64,000 nucleotides of DNA from Desulfarculales bacterium UBA702 (GCA_002298165.1 DBMI01000115.1:7823-71822); one strand, 5' to 3'. Positions 16,339-25,135 are shown, counted from the stretch's first letter. Numbers and translations are program-made. The notes: a model not told the origin generated them from the letters alone.

Positions 16339-18141
16339 TCAAAAGAGCTGTGTCGAATTAACCATCAGAAAGTGCTCGACCACGGGGCTTAAGCTCAAAA
16401 CCGGCAGAAACGTAAGCGCGCCAACGAGAAGCACCGCACCGACGAGCAGGAGAGTAAAAGTAATACCCGAAACCGGAAAACTTCCGCTGCTCATGGGCGC
16501 GGCCTTCTTTCCCGCAAGATTCCCGGCAAGTGCAAGCACCGGAATAATTACGAAGAAACGGCCGATGAGCATAGCCAATGCCAGTGAGGTATTATAAAGG
16601 GGCGTGTTTGCCGACAGACCGGCAAAAGCGCTCCCGTTGTTATTTATTGCCGAGGTAAATGCGTAAAGTATCTCGCTCAAACCATGAGGGCCGCTATTGT
16701 TCAGGCCCTTCAGCCCCCATTCGCTTGCCGCCGCAACAGCGGTAAACCCAAGGAGCGCGATTGACGGGATAAGAATAGCTAGCGCGGCAACTTTTATGTC
16801 GTATGATTCAATTTTCTTGCCGAGGTACTCGGGTGTGCGCCCGACCATCAACCCGGCAAGAAAGATGGCCAGAACGACAAAGATCAACATGCCGTAGAGT
16901 CCGCTGCCCACGCCGCCAAAGACAACCTCGCCCAGATGCATGTTAAACAGCGGCACCATCCCGCCGAGTGGAGTAAACGAGTCATGCATCGAATTTACCG
17001 CACCGCAAGATGTGTCAGTGGTCACAGTTGCCCACAAAGCGGAATTGAATATGCCGAAGCGGACCTCCTTGCCTTCCATGTTCCCAAAAGAAGAATCTAC
17101 ACCTAGAGCGCTCAATCTGGGGTTCCCTTGCGACTCGGCCCACCAGCAGACCAGGGCACCCACCAAAAACATGATGAACATGGCCGACCAGACCGACCAG
17201 CCGTGTTTCTGGTTTTTGACCATTCGTCCGAGGTAATACGTAAGCGCGCTGGGGATGGCAAATATCGAAAGCATCTGAATGAAATTGGACAAAGGTGTGG
17301 GGTTCTCGAATGGATGTGCCCCGTTGGCGTTGAAAAATCCTCCACCATTCGTCCCAAGCATCTTGATCGCAACCTGGGATGCCATCGGGCCTTGTGCGAT
17401 GGATTGCGTCTCGACTCTTTGCTCCATCATCACAGAGCTACCCTGGGCATCCTTTATCACCTGCCCGCTGGAGTCCTTCTGAGCAACCTGAGCAGAGTAC
17501 GGTTCTATGAGCTGGGCGGTATCATACGGTTTGAAATTTTGAATCATTCCCTGTGATATTAAAAAAACCGCGTAAAGGATGCACAAGGGCAACAGGAGAT
17601 AGAGGCTCACACGCGTTAGATCGACCCAGAAGTTACCGAGATTTTTAGTTTTTTGCGACGCTATCCCCCGAACCAGCGCAGCGGCAACAGCTATGCCGAT
17701 TGCCGCCGATACAAAATTGTGGAAGGCAAGTCCTACCATCTGCGAGAAATAGGACATCGAAGTTTCACCAGCATAGTTTTGCCAATTTGTGTTGGTCGTG
17801 AAACTGGTAGCTGTATTAAACGCGAGGTCAGGAGAAAGAGGTCCAAAATGCTGGGGGTTTAGGGGAAGATATTCCTGCAGCCTTAGAATGGCGTAGGTGA
17901 AAAGCAGTCCGGCCGCGCTGAACACAAGAACCGACAAGGCATAGCTTTTCCAGTCCTGCTCCGTGGTGCTCTCTCGGCCTATAATAGCGTATGTAAATCT
18001 CTCAACAGGCTTGAGAACGGGATCGAGCCATGTTCTGCCATCCTGGTCCAGCACATGTGTGAGATATACTCCCAGTGGTTTAGTCACGGCTAAAAGAGCA
18101 ATTATGAATACGGCCAGTTGGATCCAGCCCATTAAGTTCAT
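16339..18141 (-). CDS. kdpA: Potassium-transporting ATPase subunit A
   Basis: The 600-residue potassium channel-like subunit of KdpFABC, related to Trk/Ktr transporters, with about ten membrane helices. Conserved selectivity-type loops are visible: TSFTTNTNWQNYAGE, MLGTNGGGFFNANGAHPFENP, and the later TDTSCGAVNSM and NNNGSAFAG. Compared with E. coli KdpA (557 residues) it has an insertion of roughly 35 polar residues around positions 210-245, before the second loop. It starts 12 bases after kdpF. Confidence 0.97.
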   Translation of the reverse strand: MNLMGWIQLAVFIIALLAVTKPLGVYLTHVLDQDGRTWLDPVLKPVERFTYAIIGRESTTEQDWKSYALSVLVFSAAGLLFTYAILRLQEYLPLNPQHFGPLSPDLAFNTATSFTTNTNWQNYAGETSMSYFSQMVGLAFHNFVSAAIGIAVAAALVRGIASQKTKNLGNFWVDLTRVSLYLLLPLCILYAVFLISQGMIQNFKPYDTAQLIEPYSAQVAQKDSSGQVIKDAQGSSVMMEQRVETQSIAQGPMASQVAIKMLGTNGGGFFNANGAHPFENPTPLSNFIQMLSIFAIPSALTYYLGRMVKNQKHGWSVWSAMFIMFLVGALVCWWAESQGNPRLSALGVDSSFGNMEGKEVRFGIFNSALWATVTTDTSCGAVNSMHDSFTPLGGMVPLFNMHLGEVVFGGVGSGLYGMLIFVVLAIFLAGLMVGRTPEYLGKKIESYDIKVAALAILIPSIALLGFTAVAAASEWGLKGLNNSGPHGLSEILYAFTSAINNNGSAFAGLSANTPLYNTSLALAMLIGRFFVIIPVLALAGNLAGKKAAPMSSGSFPVSGITFTLLLVGAVLLVGALTFLPVLSLSPVVEHFLMVNSTQLF

Positions 18142-18153
18142 CGATGACTCCCT

Positions 18154-18240
18154 TTAGAAGTTTTCGGGCCGCATGAGCACGAAGAACAGGTACACGATAA
18201 GCGCGAGCCCAAGAATTCCGACTATCACGTTCTCAATCAT
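18154..18240 (-). CDS. kdpF: KdpF, small subunit of the potassium pump
   Basis: A 28-residue peptide, MIENVIVGILGLALIVYLFF followed by VLMRPENF. It is one transmembrane helix with the RPENF-type C-terminal end typical of KdpF. KdpF stabilises the KdpABC complex in the inner membrane. It lies directly upstream of kdpA, and its ATG overlaps the stop codon of the preceding small ORF. Confidence 0.9.
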   Translation of the reverse strand: MIENVIVGILGLALIVYLFFVLMRPENF

Positions 18241-18322
18241 TTCTTTCTCCATGCAACATGTAGACATAAAGTAAGCCAACAATAAAAAACCCTATTGCCA
18301 TCGAGATATAGATCACATCCAT
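18233..18322 (-). CDS. 29-residue single-pass membrane peptide upstream of kdpF
   Basis: A short ORF, MDVIYISMAIGFFIVGLLYV followed by YMLHGERND, with one hydrophobic helix and a charged C-terminus. It begins four bases after the histidine kinase stop, has AGGA eight bases upstream, and its end overlaps the kdpF start by eight bases, so tight coupling suggests it is translated. Similar tiny helices often precede kdpF in kdp loci (recalled, not checked). It might be an extra pump subunit, a KdpF-like peptide or a regulator of the kinase. Confidence 0.65.
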   Translation of the reverse strand: MDVIYISMAIGFFIVGLLYVYMLHGERND

Positions 18323-18326
18323 TATG

Positions 18327-20168
18327 CTAGTCCTTTTCGACTTGCCGACTTAAAGGCCCGCTGGAGGCGGCAAGGGAAAACAGGAACGCGGTTCCTTCCC
18401 CCGGATTGCTGAATGCCTCTATACGGCTTCTATGCGCTTCCACTATTTCCTTCACTATTGCTAGCCCCAGCCCCGAATCTCCCTGCTGTGAGTAACCAGG
18501 CACTCTGAAGAATTTGTCGAATATATGTGGCAGGTATTCCTGTGATATACCCTTACCGGAGTCCTCGACCCTGAAAAGCACCCTGCCTTTTTCCATGCGC
18601 GCCGACACTTTTACCTGCCCTCCAGGGGGCGTATTTTTTAAGGCATTACTCAAAAGGTTTGTGAACACGATCTCCAGCCTGAATCTGTCGGCGAGCACAT
18701 CCGGAATGTCGGGAGGTAAATCGAGCAGCAGGGCGATTCCCTTGTCATTGAACGAGGGCCTTAATACCTCGACTGCGTTCAAAAGAATCTGTCCGGTATT
18801 TACTGGAATAAGCTGCAAATTGGACCGCTCGGCTTCCATCCGCCCTATATCGAGGAGATTTTCTATAATGCGGTAGAGCCTGTCGCTGTCCTCACGGGCA
18901 GCGGCAACCAGTTCGGTCTGTTTAGGATTGAGAAGTCCTAATTTCTCATTCAAAAGGGCGTGGGTTGCGAGTCTTATAGAGGTGAGCGGGGTTTTTAGCT
19001 CATGAGATACCGTTGAAATAAGTCCGCTTTTTAACTCATCAACCTGGCGCAAGCGGCTGACATCCGAGAAAATGAGGGTTACTCCCATTAATCTGCGTGC
19101 ATCATCGAAAATAGGAACGGCCTCGGGAAGGAAGAACCGCTCTTCTCCATCTTTAAAAATCTGAAGGGCCGAATCATAGCTCTTGTAGCTAATAGGCCTC
19201 ATCTGGCGGCACGCTCGATTGAAAAGCTCTTTTACTTTTTCATTTTCAATCGATCCGATATCTGTCCCAGGTTTGAGAGCAAATTGTGTTTGGGCGGTTT
19301 GATTCGAAAGCTCGATTTGCCCGCCCGGGCTGCAGACTGCTATCCCATCGGAGAGGGAATTCAGCGCCGAAATAGTAGCCTCCTGCGTACGAATGAGCCT
19401 GGCTCGATTACTGCGCCTGAACTCACGCAGGCTGGACGTCATCTCGTTAAATGAAGCTGCAAGCTGCCCTATTTCATCTCCCGAGCGCACTTTTACGTGC
19501 AAATCGAGATTTCCCTGCTGAATTTCTTTCACAGAGTTGGTGAGATTCGAAATAGGTCTTGCAATGGATGGCACGATAAAAACAATCAGAATTAGAGCCA
19601 AAACCACCCCGGAAATAACAAGGGCAAATAATGTTCGATTGGTTTCGGAGGCTTGCTGACGTACCTGTCCGTCAATCGATACCATGTTGTTCAGATTGAT
19701 ATTGATTATCTGCTGTGCCGTTTCCTGGACTTCATCATAAAGGGGCAGGAGCCTGTTTCGATAATAATCCCGCCGCAAACTATCGGTTTCAGGCAAAACA
19801 AAGTAGGATTCGAGGTCACTCCTGTAATTTTCCCAGAGCTTCGTCAAGCGATCGGTCAGGTCCTTTTCGCCTGGAAGGGTGATGTTGCCCTGCTGGAATT
19901 TTAGGCTTGCGGCGAAGGACTCAACTGCTGCATATACCTGCTGCCTGTTTTCTTCCCAGCCCCACGCGAAAGCCTCGGCGCTGCGGTCCATCAGCGCGAG
20001 AGTATTCATCATGCTCTGCCCGGCGGCAACGCTGTCGTAGTTTTCCCTGAAGATCCGCTCTATCGTTTTGCTGGAACGGGCAATGGTGCTGATGCTGAAA
20101 AGCCCGATTATCAGCAGTATTAAAAGCGGACCGCCGGAAGCAATGATCAACTTGGTTCTTAGACTCAT
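18327..20168 (-). CDS. Membrane sensor histidine kinase (HAMP-PAS-HisKA-HATPase) of the kdp locus
   Basis: A 613-residue kinase. TM1 is at about 7-28, a helical periplasmic domain at about 30-175, TM2 at about 177-200 and HAMP at about 200-252. A PAS-like domain follows (about 265-370). The DHp H-box is STVSHELKTPLTS, and the ATPase domain has NLLSNALKN, DSGKGIS and GDSGLGLAIV. Being fused to no KdpD domain, it likely replaces the missing KdpD kinase and pairs with the sigma-54 regulator upstream. It is the first gene of the kdp operon, directly behind a -24/-12 promoter at 20196-20210, so its own expression is probably activated by its partner. The signal it senses is unknown; potassium, turgor or envelope state are possibilities. 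Confidence 0.9.
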   Translation of the reverse strand: MSLRTKLIIASGGPLLILLIIGLFSISTIARSSKTIERIFRENYDSVAAGQSMMNTLALMDRSAEAFAWGWEENRQQVYAAVESFAASLKFQQGNITLPGEKDLTDRLTKLWENYRSDLESYFVLPETDSLRRDYYRNRLLPLYDEVQETAQQIININLNNMVSIDGQVRQQASETNRTLFALVISGVVLALILIVFIVPSIARPISNLTNSVKEIQQGNLDLHVKVRSGDEIGQLAASFNEMTSSLREFRRSNRARLIRTQEATISALNSLSDGIAVCSPGGQIELSNQTAQTQFALKPGTDIGSIENEKVKELFNRACRQMRPISYKSYDSALQIFKDGEERFFLPEAVPIFDDARRLMGVTLIFSDVSRLRQVDELKSGLISTVSHELKTPLTSIRLATHALLNEKLGLLNPKQTELVAAAREDSDRLYRIIENLLDIGRMEAERSNLQLIPVNTGQILLNAVEVLRPSFNDKGIALLLDLPPDIPDVLADRFRLEIVFTNLLSNALKNTPPGGQVKVSARMEKGRVLFRVEDSGKGISQEYLPHIFDKFFRVPGYSQQGDSGLGLAIVKEIVEAHRSRIEAFSNPGEGTAFLFSLAASSGPLSRQVEKD

Positions 20169-20195
20169 ATCGTTTCACCTTCATCACTAAACAAG

Positions 20196-20210
20196 GCAAA
20201 GTGCGTGCCA
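20196..20210 (-). promoter_or_regulatory. Sigma-54 (-24/-12) promoter of the kinase-kdp operon
   Basis: On the minus strand the sequence TGGCAC-GCACT-TTGC matches the sigma-54 consensus TGGCAC-N5-TTGC at every conserved base. It lies about 28 bases upstream of the kinase start codon, leaving room for a short leader. The next upstream gene encodes a sigma-54-dependent activator. Confidence 0.8.
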
Positions 20211-20280
20211 GAACGGCAAACATTAAATGTCTTTATTTTCGCGTATTTGCTGGGATTAGTGCGGACTGCTCGGGCGGGTA

Positions 20281-20329
20281 TAATTTCAAAATGAAGGATC
20301 TATGATACCTGGCATTTCAAAATGAAATG
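20281..20329. promoter_or_regulatory. Two palindromic candidate activator sites upstream of the sigma-54 promoter
   Basis: Site one at 20313-20329 is a perfect palindrome, CATTTCA-AAA-TGAAATG. Site two at 20284-20296 is a near copy, TTTCA-AAA-TGAAG. Their centres are 31 bp apart, about three helical turns, and they lie roughly 80-120 bp upstream of the -24/-12 promoter. This is the layout expected for upstream activator sites bound by dimers of an NtrC-type regulator, presumably the one encoded at 20335-21693. Confidence 0.7.
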
Positions 20330-20334
20330 TCTGT

Positions 20335-21693
20335 TCAGAGTCCATATTTCTTTCGCTTGCGCCAAAGGGTTACAGAATCCATACCGAGAATTCGGCATGC
20401 CTCATCAATTGATTTTGTGGAGGAGAGTACCCGGCGGATGTGGGATCTTTCGAGTTCTTCCATTGTCACCTGATCACCGGCGCTGGGAGTTCGCTCCATT
20501 GCCCTGCTTTTACTGGAGAAATGTTCGATACCAACACGCTCTTCCCTGCAAAGGAGAACCGCACGCTCGATCGCATTCCGAAGTTCCCGCACATTGCCAG
20601 GCCATTCCTGGTTTCGGAGAAATTGGCTTGCATCATCACTGAATCCTAGAATCCTTCTGTGATTTTGCCTTGAAAAGAATGCAAGGAGGCTTTCTGCTAT
20701 CGCAAGAATGTCTTCCTGCCGTTCCCTGAGAGGCGGTATCGCTATCTCGACCACATCCAGCCTGTAAAAAAGGTCCTCCCTGAACCTACCGGCCCTGATA
20801 GCATCTTCGAGGTCGATATTTGTTGCCGTAATGAATCGCACATTGGCCTTCCTGGTTTCCAGGTCACCGACGCGCTCGTAGACCTTTTCCTGCAGAACCC
20901 GAAGAAGCTTTGCCTGAATGGAGAGAGGCAAATCGCCTATCTCATCCAGAAATAGCGTCCCCCCCTCGCAGGCTGCAATCCGACCCGGATAATCACGCAA
21001 AGCGCCTGTGAAGGAGCCTTTCGCATGTCCGAAGAGTTCGCTTTCGAGCAGTTCAGGGGATAGAGAAGGGCAGGAAACTGTCCCGAAAGGTTTCGAAAAC
21101 CTCTTACTCCAGGAATGAATGGCGCGGGCAATAAGAGTCTTCCCCGTACCGCTTTCGCCCAGGATGAGGATGGTTGCTTCGCTGTCGGCAACTTGCCGCG
21201 CCAGTTCAAGGGTCTTCTGCATGGCGGGGCTGCGGCTTTCAATGACCGCTTCAGGAACTGATTCCTTTAATTTTTCCTGAAGCGCGGCAACTTTTTGCTC
21301 CAGGGTTTTGACCTCGGTAACTTTGCTTATGAGCGCCAATACCTGATCGTTCGTGAATGGTTTGGGCAGGTAATCAAAAGCACCGTGGCGCATTGCTTCG
21401 ACGGCGCTGTCGATCGAGGCATACGCGGTTATCACAATGCATTTGATCCAGGGACATATTGCCTGGATTCGCGGTATGAGTTCCATTCCCGATTCGGTTC
21501 CCAAGCGCAGGTCAACCAAAGCGAGATCGAAAAATCTCTGCCTCGCCTCATCCAAAGCATCCTTCGAATTTGCAACCGCCACTACAGTGTGGCCTTCTGC
21601 CTCGAGCGAGATGCTTAGAGTTTTCCTGATATTTGGCTCGTCGTCAATTACGAGAATTGAAAGGGTTGGTGCCCCGCTTTCGAAATTCATCAC
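20335..21693 (-). CDS. Sigma-54-dependent response regulator (NtrC family)
   Basis: A 452-residue transcription activator. The receiver domain (about 10-125) has the phospho-acceptor Asp in LALVDLRLG. The AAA+ domain (about 150-385) has Walker A GESGTGKT, the sigma-54 contact loop KGSFTGAL, Walker B GGTLFLDEIGDLP and the R-finger region. A Fis-type helix-turn-helix ends the protein (about 410-450). Its own gene borders the palindromes and sigma-54 promoter that precede the histidine kinase, so it most likely drives kdp expression. Kdp in E. coli uses KdpE, an OmpR-type regulator, so this wiring differs. Confidence 0.92.
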   Translation of the reverse strand: MMNFESGAPTLSILVIDDEPNIRKTLSISLEAEGHTVVAVANSKDALDEARQRFFDLALVDLRLGTESGMELIPRIQAICPWIKCIVITAYASIDSAVEAMRHGAFDYLPKPFTNDQVLALISKVTEVKTLEQKVAALQEKLKESVPEAVIESRSPAMQKTLELARQVADSEATILILGESGTGKTLIARAIHSWSKRFSKPFGTVSCPSLSPELLESELFGHAKGSFTGALRDYPGRIAACEGGTLFLDEIGDLPLSIQAKLLRVLQEKVYERVGDLETRKANVRFITATNIDLEDAIRAGRFREDLFYRLDVVEIAIPPLRERQEDILAIAESLLAFFSRQNHRRILGFSDDASQFLRNQEWPGNVRELRNAIERAVLLCREERVGIEHFSSKSRAMERTPSAGDQVTMEELERSHIRRVLSSTKSIDEACRILGMDSVTLWRKRKKYGL

Positions 21694-21897
21694 TTTGGAA
21701 CTCCGGGTTTGTGATGATTAGTGATCGTGCTTCCAACCTCTTATCTTAATTCTCACCCCGCGGGAGACAATATATATAGTAATCAGGGTGCGGACGATTG
21801 ATGAGATATGCTGACATGTATGGCGACGGAAGTATCATGATCGCAGCCGCCGGCGTGGTACAAAACGCAGCCTGCCCGGGATTATTCTGCCCCAATT

Positions 21898-22839
21898 TCA
21901 TTTTCCAAATACAGGTTTCCTGCCCGATTCTTTCCACCGGTTGTGCATCCAGAGGTACTGTTCGGGATATTTTCGGATTATCTCTTCCATTCTCCCGTTT
22001 ATTTCAGTGGTAATGCGCAGGATCTCGGCCTGCTCGCCGGCTGGATTATCTTGCGGAAAGATGGGGTCGGAAACGAAACCTTCGAAACAGTAGGGATCGG
22101 TCGTCCGGCAGGCGGCAACCACGACGACAGGACGTTTGTATGTGAGGGCAAGCACTGCTGGAATCGGTGTAACCGGGGCCTCGCGGCCGAAAAACTTCAC
22201 GCGAAGCCCTCTTCCCGTGGCCTGATCGGGAAGGATGCCCAGGGATTTGCCCTGCTTCAGCATGCGTTCGAGCATAAGCATTGAGTTCTTTTTTGGAATA
22301 ACCACCTGACCGCTCGCGATGCGATTTGAAAGTATCGCCCGCTCAAGATATGGGTTGTCCATCGGACGCATAAGAACCGCAAGCTGAATTCCGATCAGGG
22401 CGCTTGCATATGGCAGCATTTCCCAGTTGCCGAGGTGGGGAGTGACAAATATACAGCCGCCAGCATCATCGTGGATCTTCTTAGCCTTGAGAAAAAGCTG
22501 CTCCAGGTGTCCGGTTTTGTAGCGCGGATCTCGCACAACGCAATCCCCGTTGTGCTTGAAGGGTGAGCGCATCGTCTCTACGGCCATTAGAAAGAACGAT
22601 TGGCAACTTCGGCGCGCGAGCTGCCTGATCTGGGTTTGGCTCAATTCGTTGCCAAAGGCTATTTCGACATTCTTCAGGGCAATCTGGCGCCTCCGCGGCA
22701 AAATCGCGAAAATGAGGTCCCCCAGCAGCCGGCAGACAAAGCGAAGGCCGCTAATCGGCATAACCTTCACAGCAGCGATAGCCATGTACAAGCCGACCAC
22801 CTCGATTAACTGCCTATGCTTTCCCCTGTTTTTCTTCAT
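21898..22839 (-). CDS. Lipid A-type lysophospholipid acyltransferase (LpxL/HtrB family)
   Basis: A 313-residue inner-membrane acyltransferase that would transfer an acyl chain from acyl-ACP to a glycolipid such as Kdo-lipid A. The catalytic HLGNWE motif (HX4E), an N-terminal hydrophobic anchor, the LPDQATGRG block and a late PEQYLWMHNRWK motif are family features. It is the last gene in an operon of acyl-chain enzymes, which suggests it may attach the chain that operon makes to a lipid. It could be the ordinary late acyltransferase or a specialised one. Confidence 0.88.
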   Translation of the reverse strand: MKKNRGKHRQLIEVVGLYMAIAAVKVMPISGLRFVCRLLGDLIFAILPRRRQIALKNVEIAFGNELSQTQIRQLARRSCQSFFLMAVETMRSPFKHNGDCVVRDPRYKTGHLEQLFLKAKKIHDDAGGCIFVTPHLGNWEMLPYASALIGIQLAVLMRPMDNPYLERAILSNRIASGQVVIPKKNSMLMLERMLKQGKSLGILPDQATGRGLRVKFFGREAPVTPIPAVLALTYKRPVVVVAACRTTDPYCFEGFVSDPIFPQDNPAGEQAEILRITTEINGRMEEIIRKYPEQYLWMHNRWKESGRKPVFGK

Positions 22840-22845
22840 CTTGAG

Positions 22846-24141
22846 TTATAAAGTCTCGACAAGAACCGACGAGGACTGGCCGAATATACCGTAGCTTACG
22901 GAAATAAAGCTCTTGCCCGTGGCCTGCTGGTTGGAAGATGAAATCCCGAGGTCTTCAAAGCCCGATTCCGCCCTGCAAAAGTTCAGCGTACCGGGGACTA
23001 CCCCTTCCATGAGAGCCTTAATTCCGATGATAACCTCAGCCAGATCGCTGGCCGCTCCCATGTGACCCGTGTAAGGCTTGAGGGCGCAAACACGGACTGA
23101 CTCACTGCTCTTCCCAAGCACTTCCGCTATGGATTGCAGCTCTGAGCGGTCGCCCTTTCGTGTTCCACTCCCATGAGGGCATATGAATGCAAGATCTCCC
23201 GGTTCGAATGATCCCTGTTCCAGGGCTGATTCAATGCACCTTTTTGAAATAAGCTCCGGTACGCTCAAACCCTTGCCATGCGGAAGTTCGATACAATTTC
23301 CAAAACCGTTTATCATTGCGAGAATTGGCGCTCCCCGCTTCTTTGCGCTCTCTGCGTTTTCAACCAGAATAGCGGCCCCTCCTTCTCCCGGAATGAAGCC
23401 GTCACGACTGCGGTCAAGCGGTCTGAAAGATCGACCACCCCGCTTGCATTTTGATAAAATTCCAAGCCCCTCCAACTCATACATCGGGACTTCGTTAACC
23501 CAACTCCCGCATCCCACCGCGAGCGCAACATCGGCTTCCCCGCACAGAATCCTTCCGCATGCGAGTTCGAGCGCATTTCCGCCCAGCGGCGACAGGCTTG
23601 CAAGGCTCGTGTTGGGTCCCATAAACTCAAAGGATGCGGAGAGAAAACTAAACAAATTGTTGTTTATCGATTCGAGCAGGAAAAAGGGATTCACCCGGTC
23701 TAAGGTAGCTTTGTTCAGAGCACATAAATCGATATTTTCGGTGCTGTGCCTTGTAACCTCTCTTAGTGCAGGGTGGATGAACTCATATCCGAGGTTTGTG
23801 AAATCCCCAGACGCGATAAAAAGCGATCTGCGCTCTCTTGGTACGCAAGAGAGTTCAAGGCCGGAGTTATCGATTGCTTCCCTTGCCGCCTCAAAACCAA
23901 GCATCGAGCCACGGTTGAGAAAGCGTGTCTGGCCGGCAACCTTTGCCGGCACACCTTCGAGTTTATCGAGGCCTTCCACTCTCCCGAAATATTTCAGACA
24001 TTCAGGTACTTCCGACCTTTCATCGTGGAGAGATATCCCGCTCCTTCCTTCGATTACACCCTTGAAGTTTTCCGCCACACCCTTCCCGAGGGGCGAAATC
24101 AGGCCAACGCCGGTTACGGCAGCTTTTCCGGATGAAGACAT
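22846..24141 (-). CDS. Beta-ketoacyl synthase homologue lacking the active-site cysteine
   Basis: A 431-residue thiolase-fold protein of the FabF/KAS II family. The region corresponding to the FabF TACTSG nucleophile elbow reads ASLSPLGG, so the Cys is a Ser (residue 184). The two histidine motifs remain (CPHGSGT and TGHMGAAS). Loss of Cys is typical of chain-length-factor/KS-beta partners or decarboxylase-type KS proteins in type II polyketide and aryl-polyene systems. It may therefore partner the intact ketosynthase at 25629-26924 as a heterodimer. It starts two bases after the dehydratase-like gene upstream. Confidence 0.85.
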   Translation of the reverse strand: MSSSGKAAVTGVGLISPLGKGVAENFKGVIEGRSGISLHDERSEVPECLKYFGRVEGLDKLEGVPAKVAGQTRFLNRGSMLGFEAAREAIDNSGLELSCVPRERRSLFIASGDFTNLGYEFIHPALREVTRHSTENIDLCALNKATLDRVNPFFLLESINNNLFSFLSASFEFMGPNTSLASLSPLGGNALELACGRILCGEADVALAVGCGSWVNEVPMYELEGLGILSKCKRGGRSFRPLDRSRDGFIPGEGGAAILVENAESAKKRGAPILAMINGFGNCIELPHGKGLSVPELISKRCIESALEQGSFEPGDLAFICPHGSGTRKGDRSELQSIAEVLGKSSESVRVCALKPYTGHMGAASDLAEVIIGIKALMEGVVPGTLNFCRAESGFEDLGISSSNQQATGKSFISVSYGIFGQSSSVLVETL

Positions 24142-24143
24142 TT

Positions 24144-24596
24144 CTAAAATTTCAGCTTTCTGGTTAGAACGTCGAAGAGTTGCTTCTGCTCGTCTATTTC
24201 CTCTATGGTCACAAGGCTGATGAGATTGCCGCTGAACTCAGCCTTTATTTTGCGCTTTCCGTTAACCTCGCCTACCCCACTGTATACCATAAGGTCATGT
24301 CCAGGCGCCGGAGATACCGACACGCTCAGTCCTAACTGATCGCCCGGTAATACGAATCCGTAGAAGTTGCATTTGAGTATACGCGAGACGAGAAACCATT
24401 TTTGGAAATCCGAGGAAGCGGCATCGAGCCAGCCGGCAAGTTGCACGAGAGCTTCCAACATCATTATTCCGGGCATGATCGGATTTTTCGGGAAGTGAAA
24501 CTCGAAAAAATCCTCGCTCATTGCCACATTTTTTACGCCCGTGATGCTCTGTCCCGGCTCTACTCCGGTAATCCGGTCAACCAGAAGGTATCTCAC
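24144..24596 (-). CDS. FabZ-like 3-hydroxyacyl-ACP dehydratase
   Basis: A 150-residue hotdog-fold protein. The FabZ active site is recognisable in HFPKNPIMPG (catalytic His34) and the helix residue Glu48 in MLEALVQLAGW. It would remove water from a 3-hydroxyacyl-ACP to give a trans-2-enoyl-ACP. The C-terminus is more divergent than in housekeeping FabZ. Its start overlaps the end of acpS by 20 bases. A second, similar hotdog protein is encoded nearby, so the two may act at different chain lengths or as a pair. Confidence 0.82.
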   Translation of the reverse strand: MRYLLVDRITGVEPGQSITGVKNVAMSEDFFEFHFPKNPIMPGIMMLEALVQLAGWLDAASSDFQKWFLVSRILKCNFYGFVLPGDQLGLSVSVSPAPGHDLMVYSGVGEVNGKRKIKAEFSGNLISLVTIEEIDEQKQLFDVLTRKLKF

Positions 24597-25020
24597 GGTT
24601 TGCTCCCTTCACCTGTAACATCTCTGCAGAGCACATTCCGGTCAGAATAACCGATGCCACGGCATATTCCCCTGAATGGGATATCGAAACAGCAGTATGT
24701 GCGATTTTCTTTCGCCGACCAATTTTCGCGGCCCAACCGGAAAGGCTTAGTTGAGGTCCGCCTGATCTGCCTGGGACGACCTCAATTTCCGCAAGCAATC
24801 CGTCTATTCCTTCACGGGAAAGCCCAGTCCCAAGGGCTTTCAAGCAAGCTTCCTTAGCGGCGAAACGACCCGCGAAGTGAATATAAGGATCTCTTCTAGA
24901 AAGGCAGAACTCCCGCTCAATATCTGTAAAAAGTTCCTCGGCAAATTCAGGACGCTTCTGCATGATGTCCCTGATTTTTGGCACGTGGACAAGATCTATT
25001 CCATGAAAAATCAGCGTCAT
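24577..25020 (-). CDS. acpS: Holo-ACP synthase (4'-phosphopantetheinyl transferase)
   Basis: A 147-residue AcpS-type enzyme that loads the phosphopantetheine arm onto a serine of ACP, using CoA and magnesium. The metal ligands are Asp9 in HGIDLV and Glu57 in RFAAKEACLKAL; the SISHSG motif follows. Located inside the acyl-chain cluster, it may serve the unusual ACP encoded at 27016-27576, but it could also be the cell's general AcpS. Confidence 0.92.
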   Translation of the reverse strand: MTLIFHGIDLVHVPKIRDIMQKRPEFAEELFTDIEREFCLSRRDPYIHFAGRFAAKEACLKALGTGLSREGIDGLLAEIEVVPGRSGGPQLSLSGWAAKIGRRKKIAHTAVSISHSGEYAVASVILTGMCSAEMLQVKGANREIPSG

Positions 25021-25075
25021 TCTATTTAATCGGCCTTCGAATGCTCTTGCGATTTGATCAATTCGCCGCCCCGAA

Positions 25076-25100
25076 TGTGGGGCAGGCTTTCTTGCCTGCC
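25076..25100. repeat. Hairpin repeat sharing 16 identical bases with 8009-8024
   Basis: GGCAGGC (25081-25087) pairs perfectly with GCCTGCC (25094-25100) around a six-base loop. The 16-base string TGTGGGGCAGGCTTTC at 25076-25091 is identical to 8009-8024. It lies in the 115-bp gap between acpS and the next dehydratase gene. It may be a REP-like unit or an attenuator inside the operon. Confidence 0.55.
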
Positions 25101-25135
25101 GAAACCTGGCACCGTTGATCTTTCAATCCTGCAGC

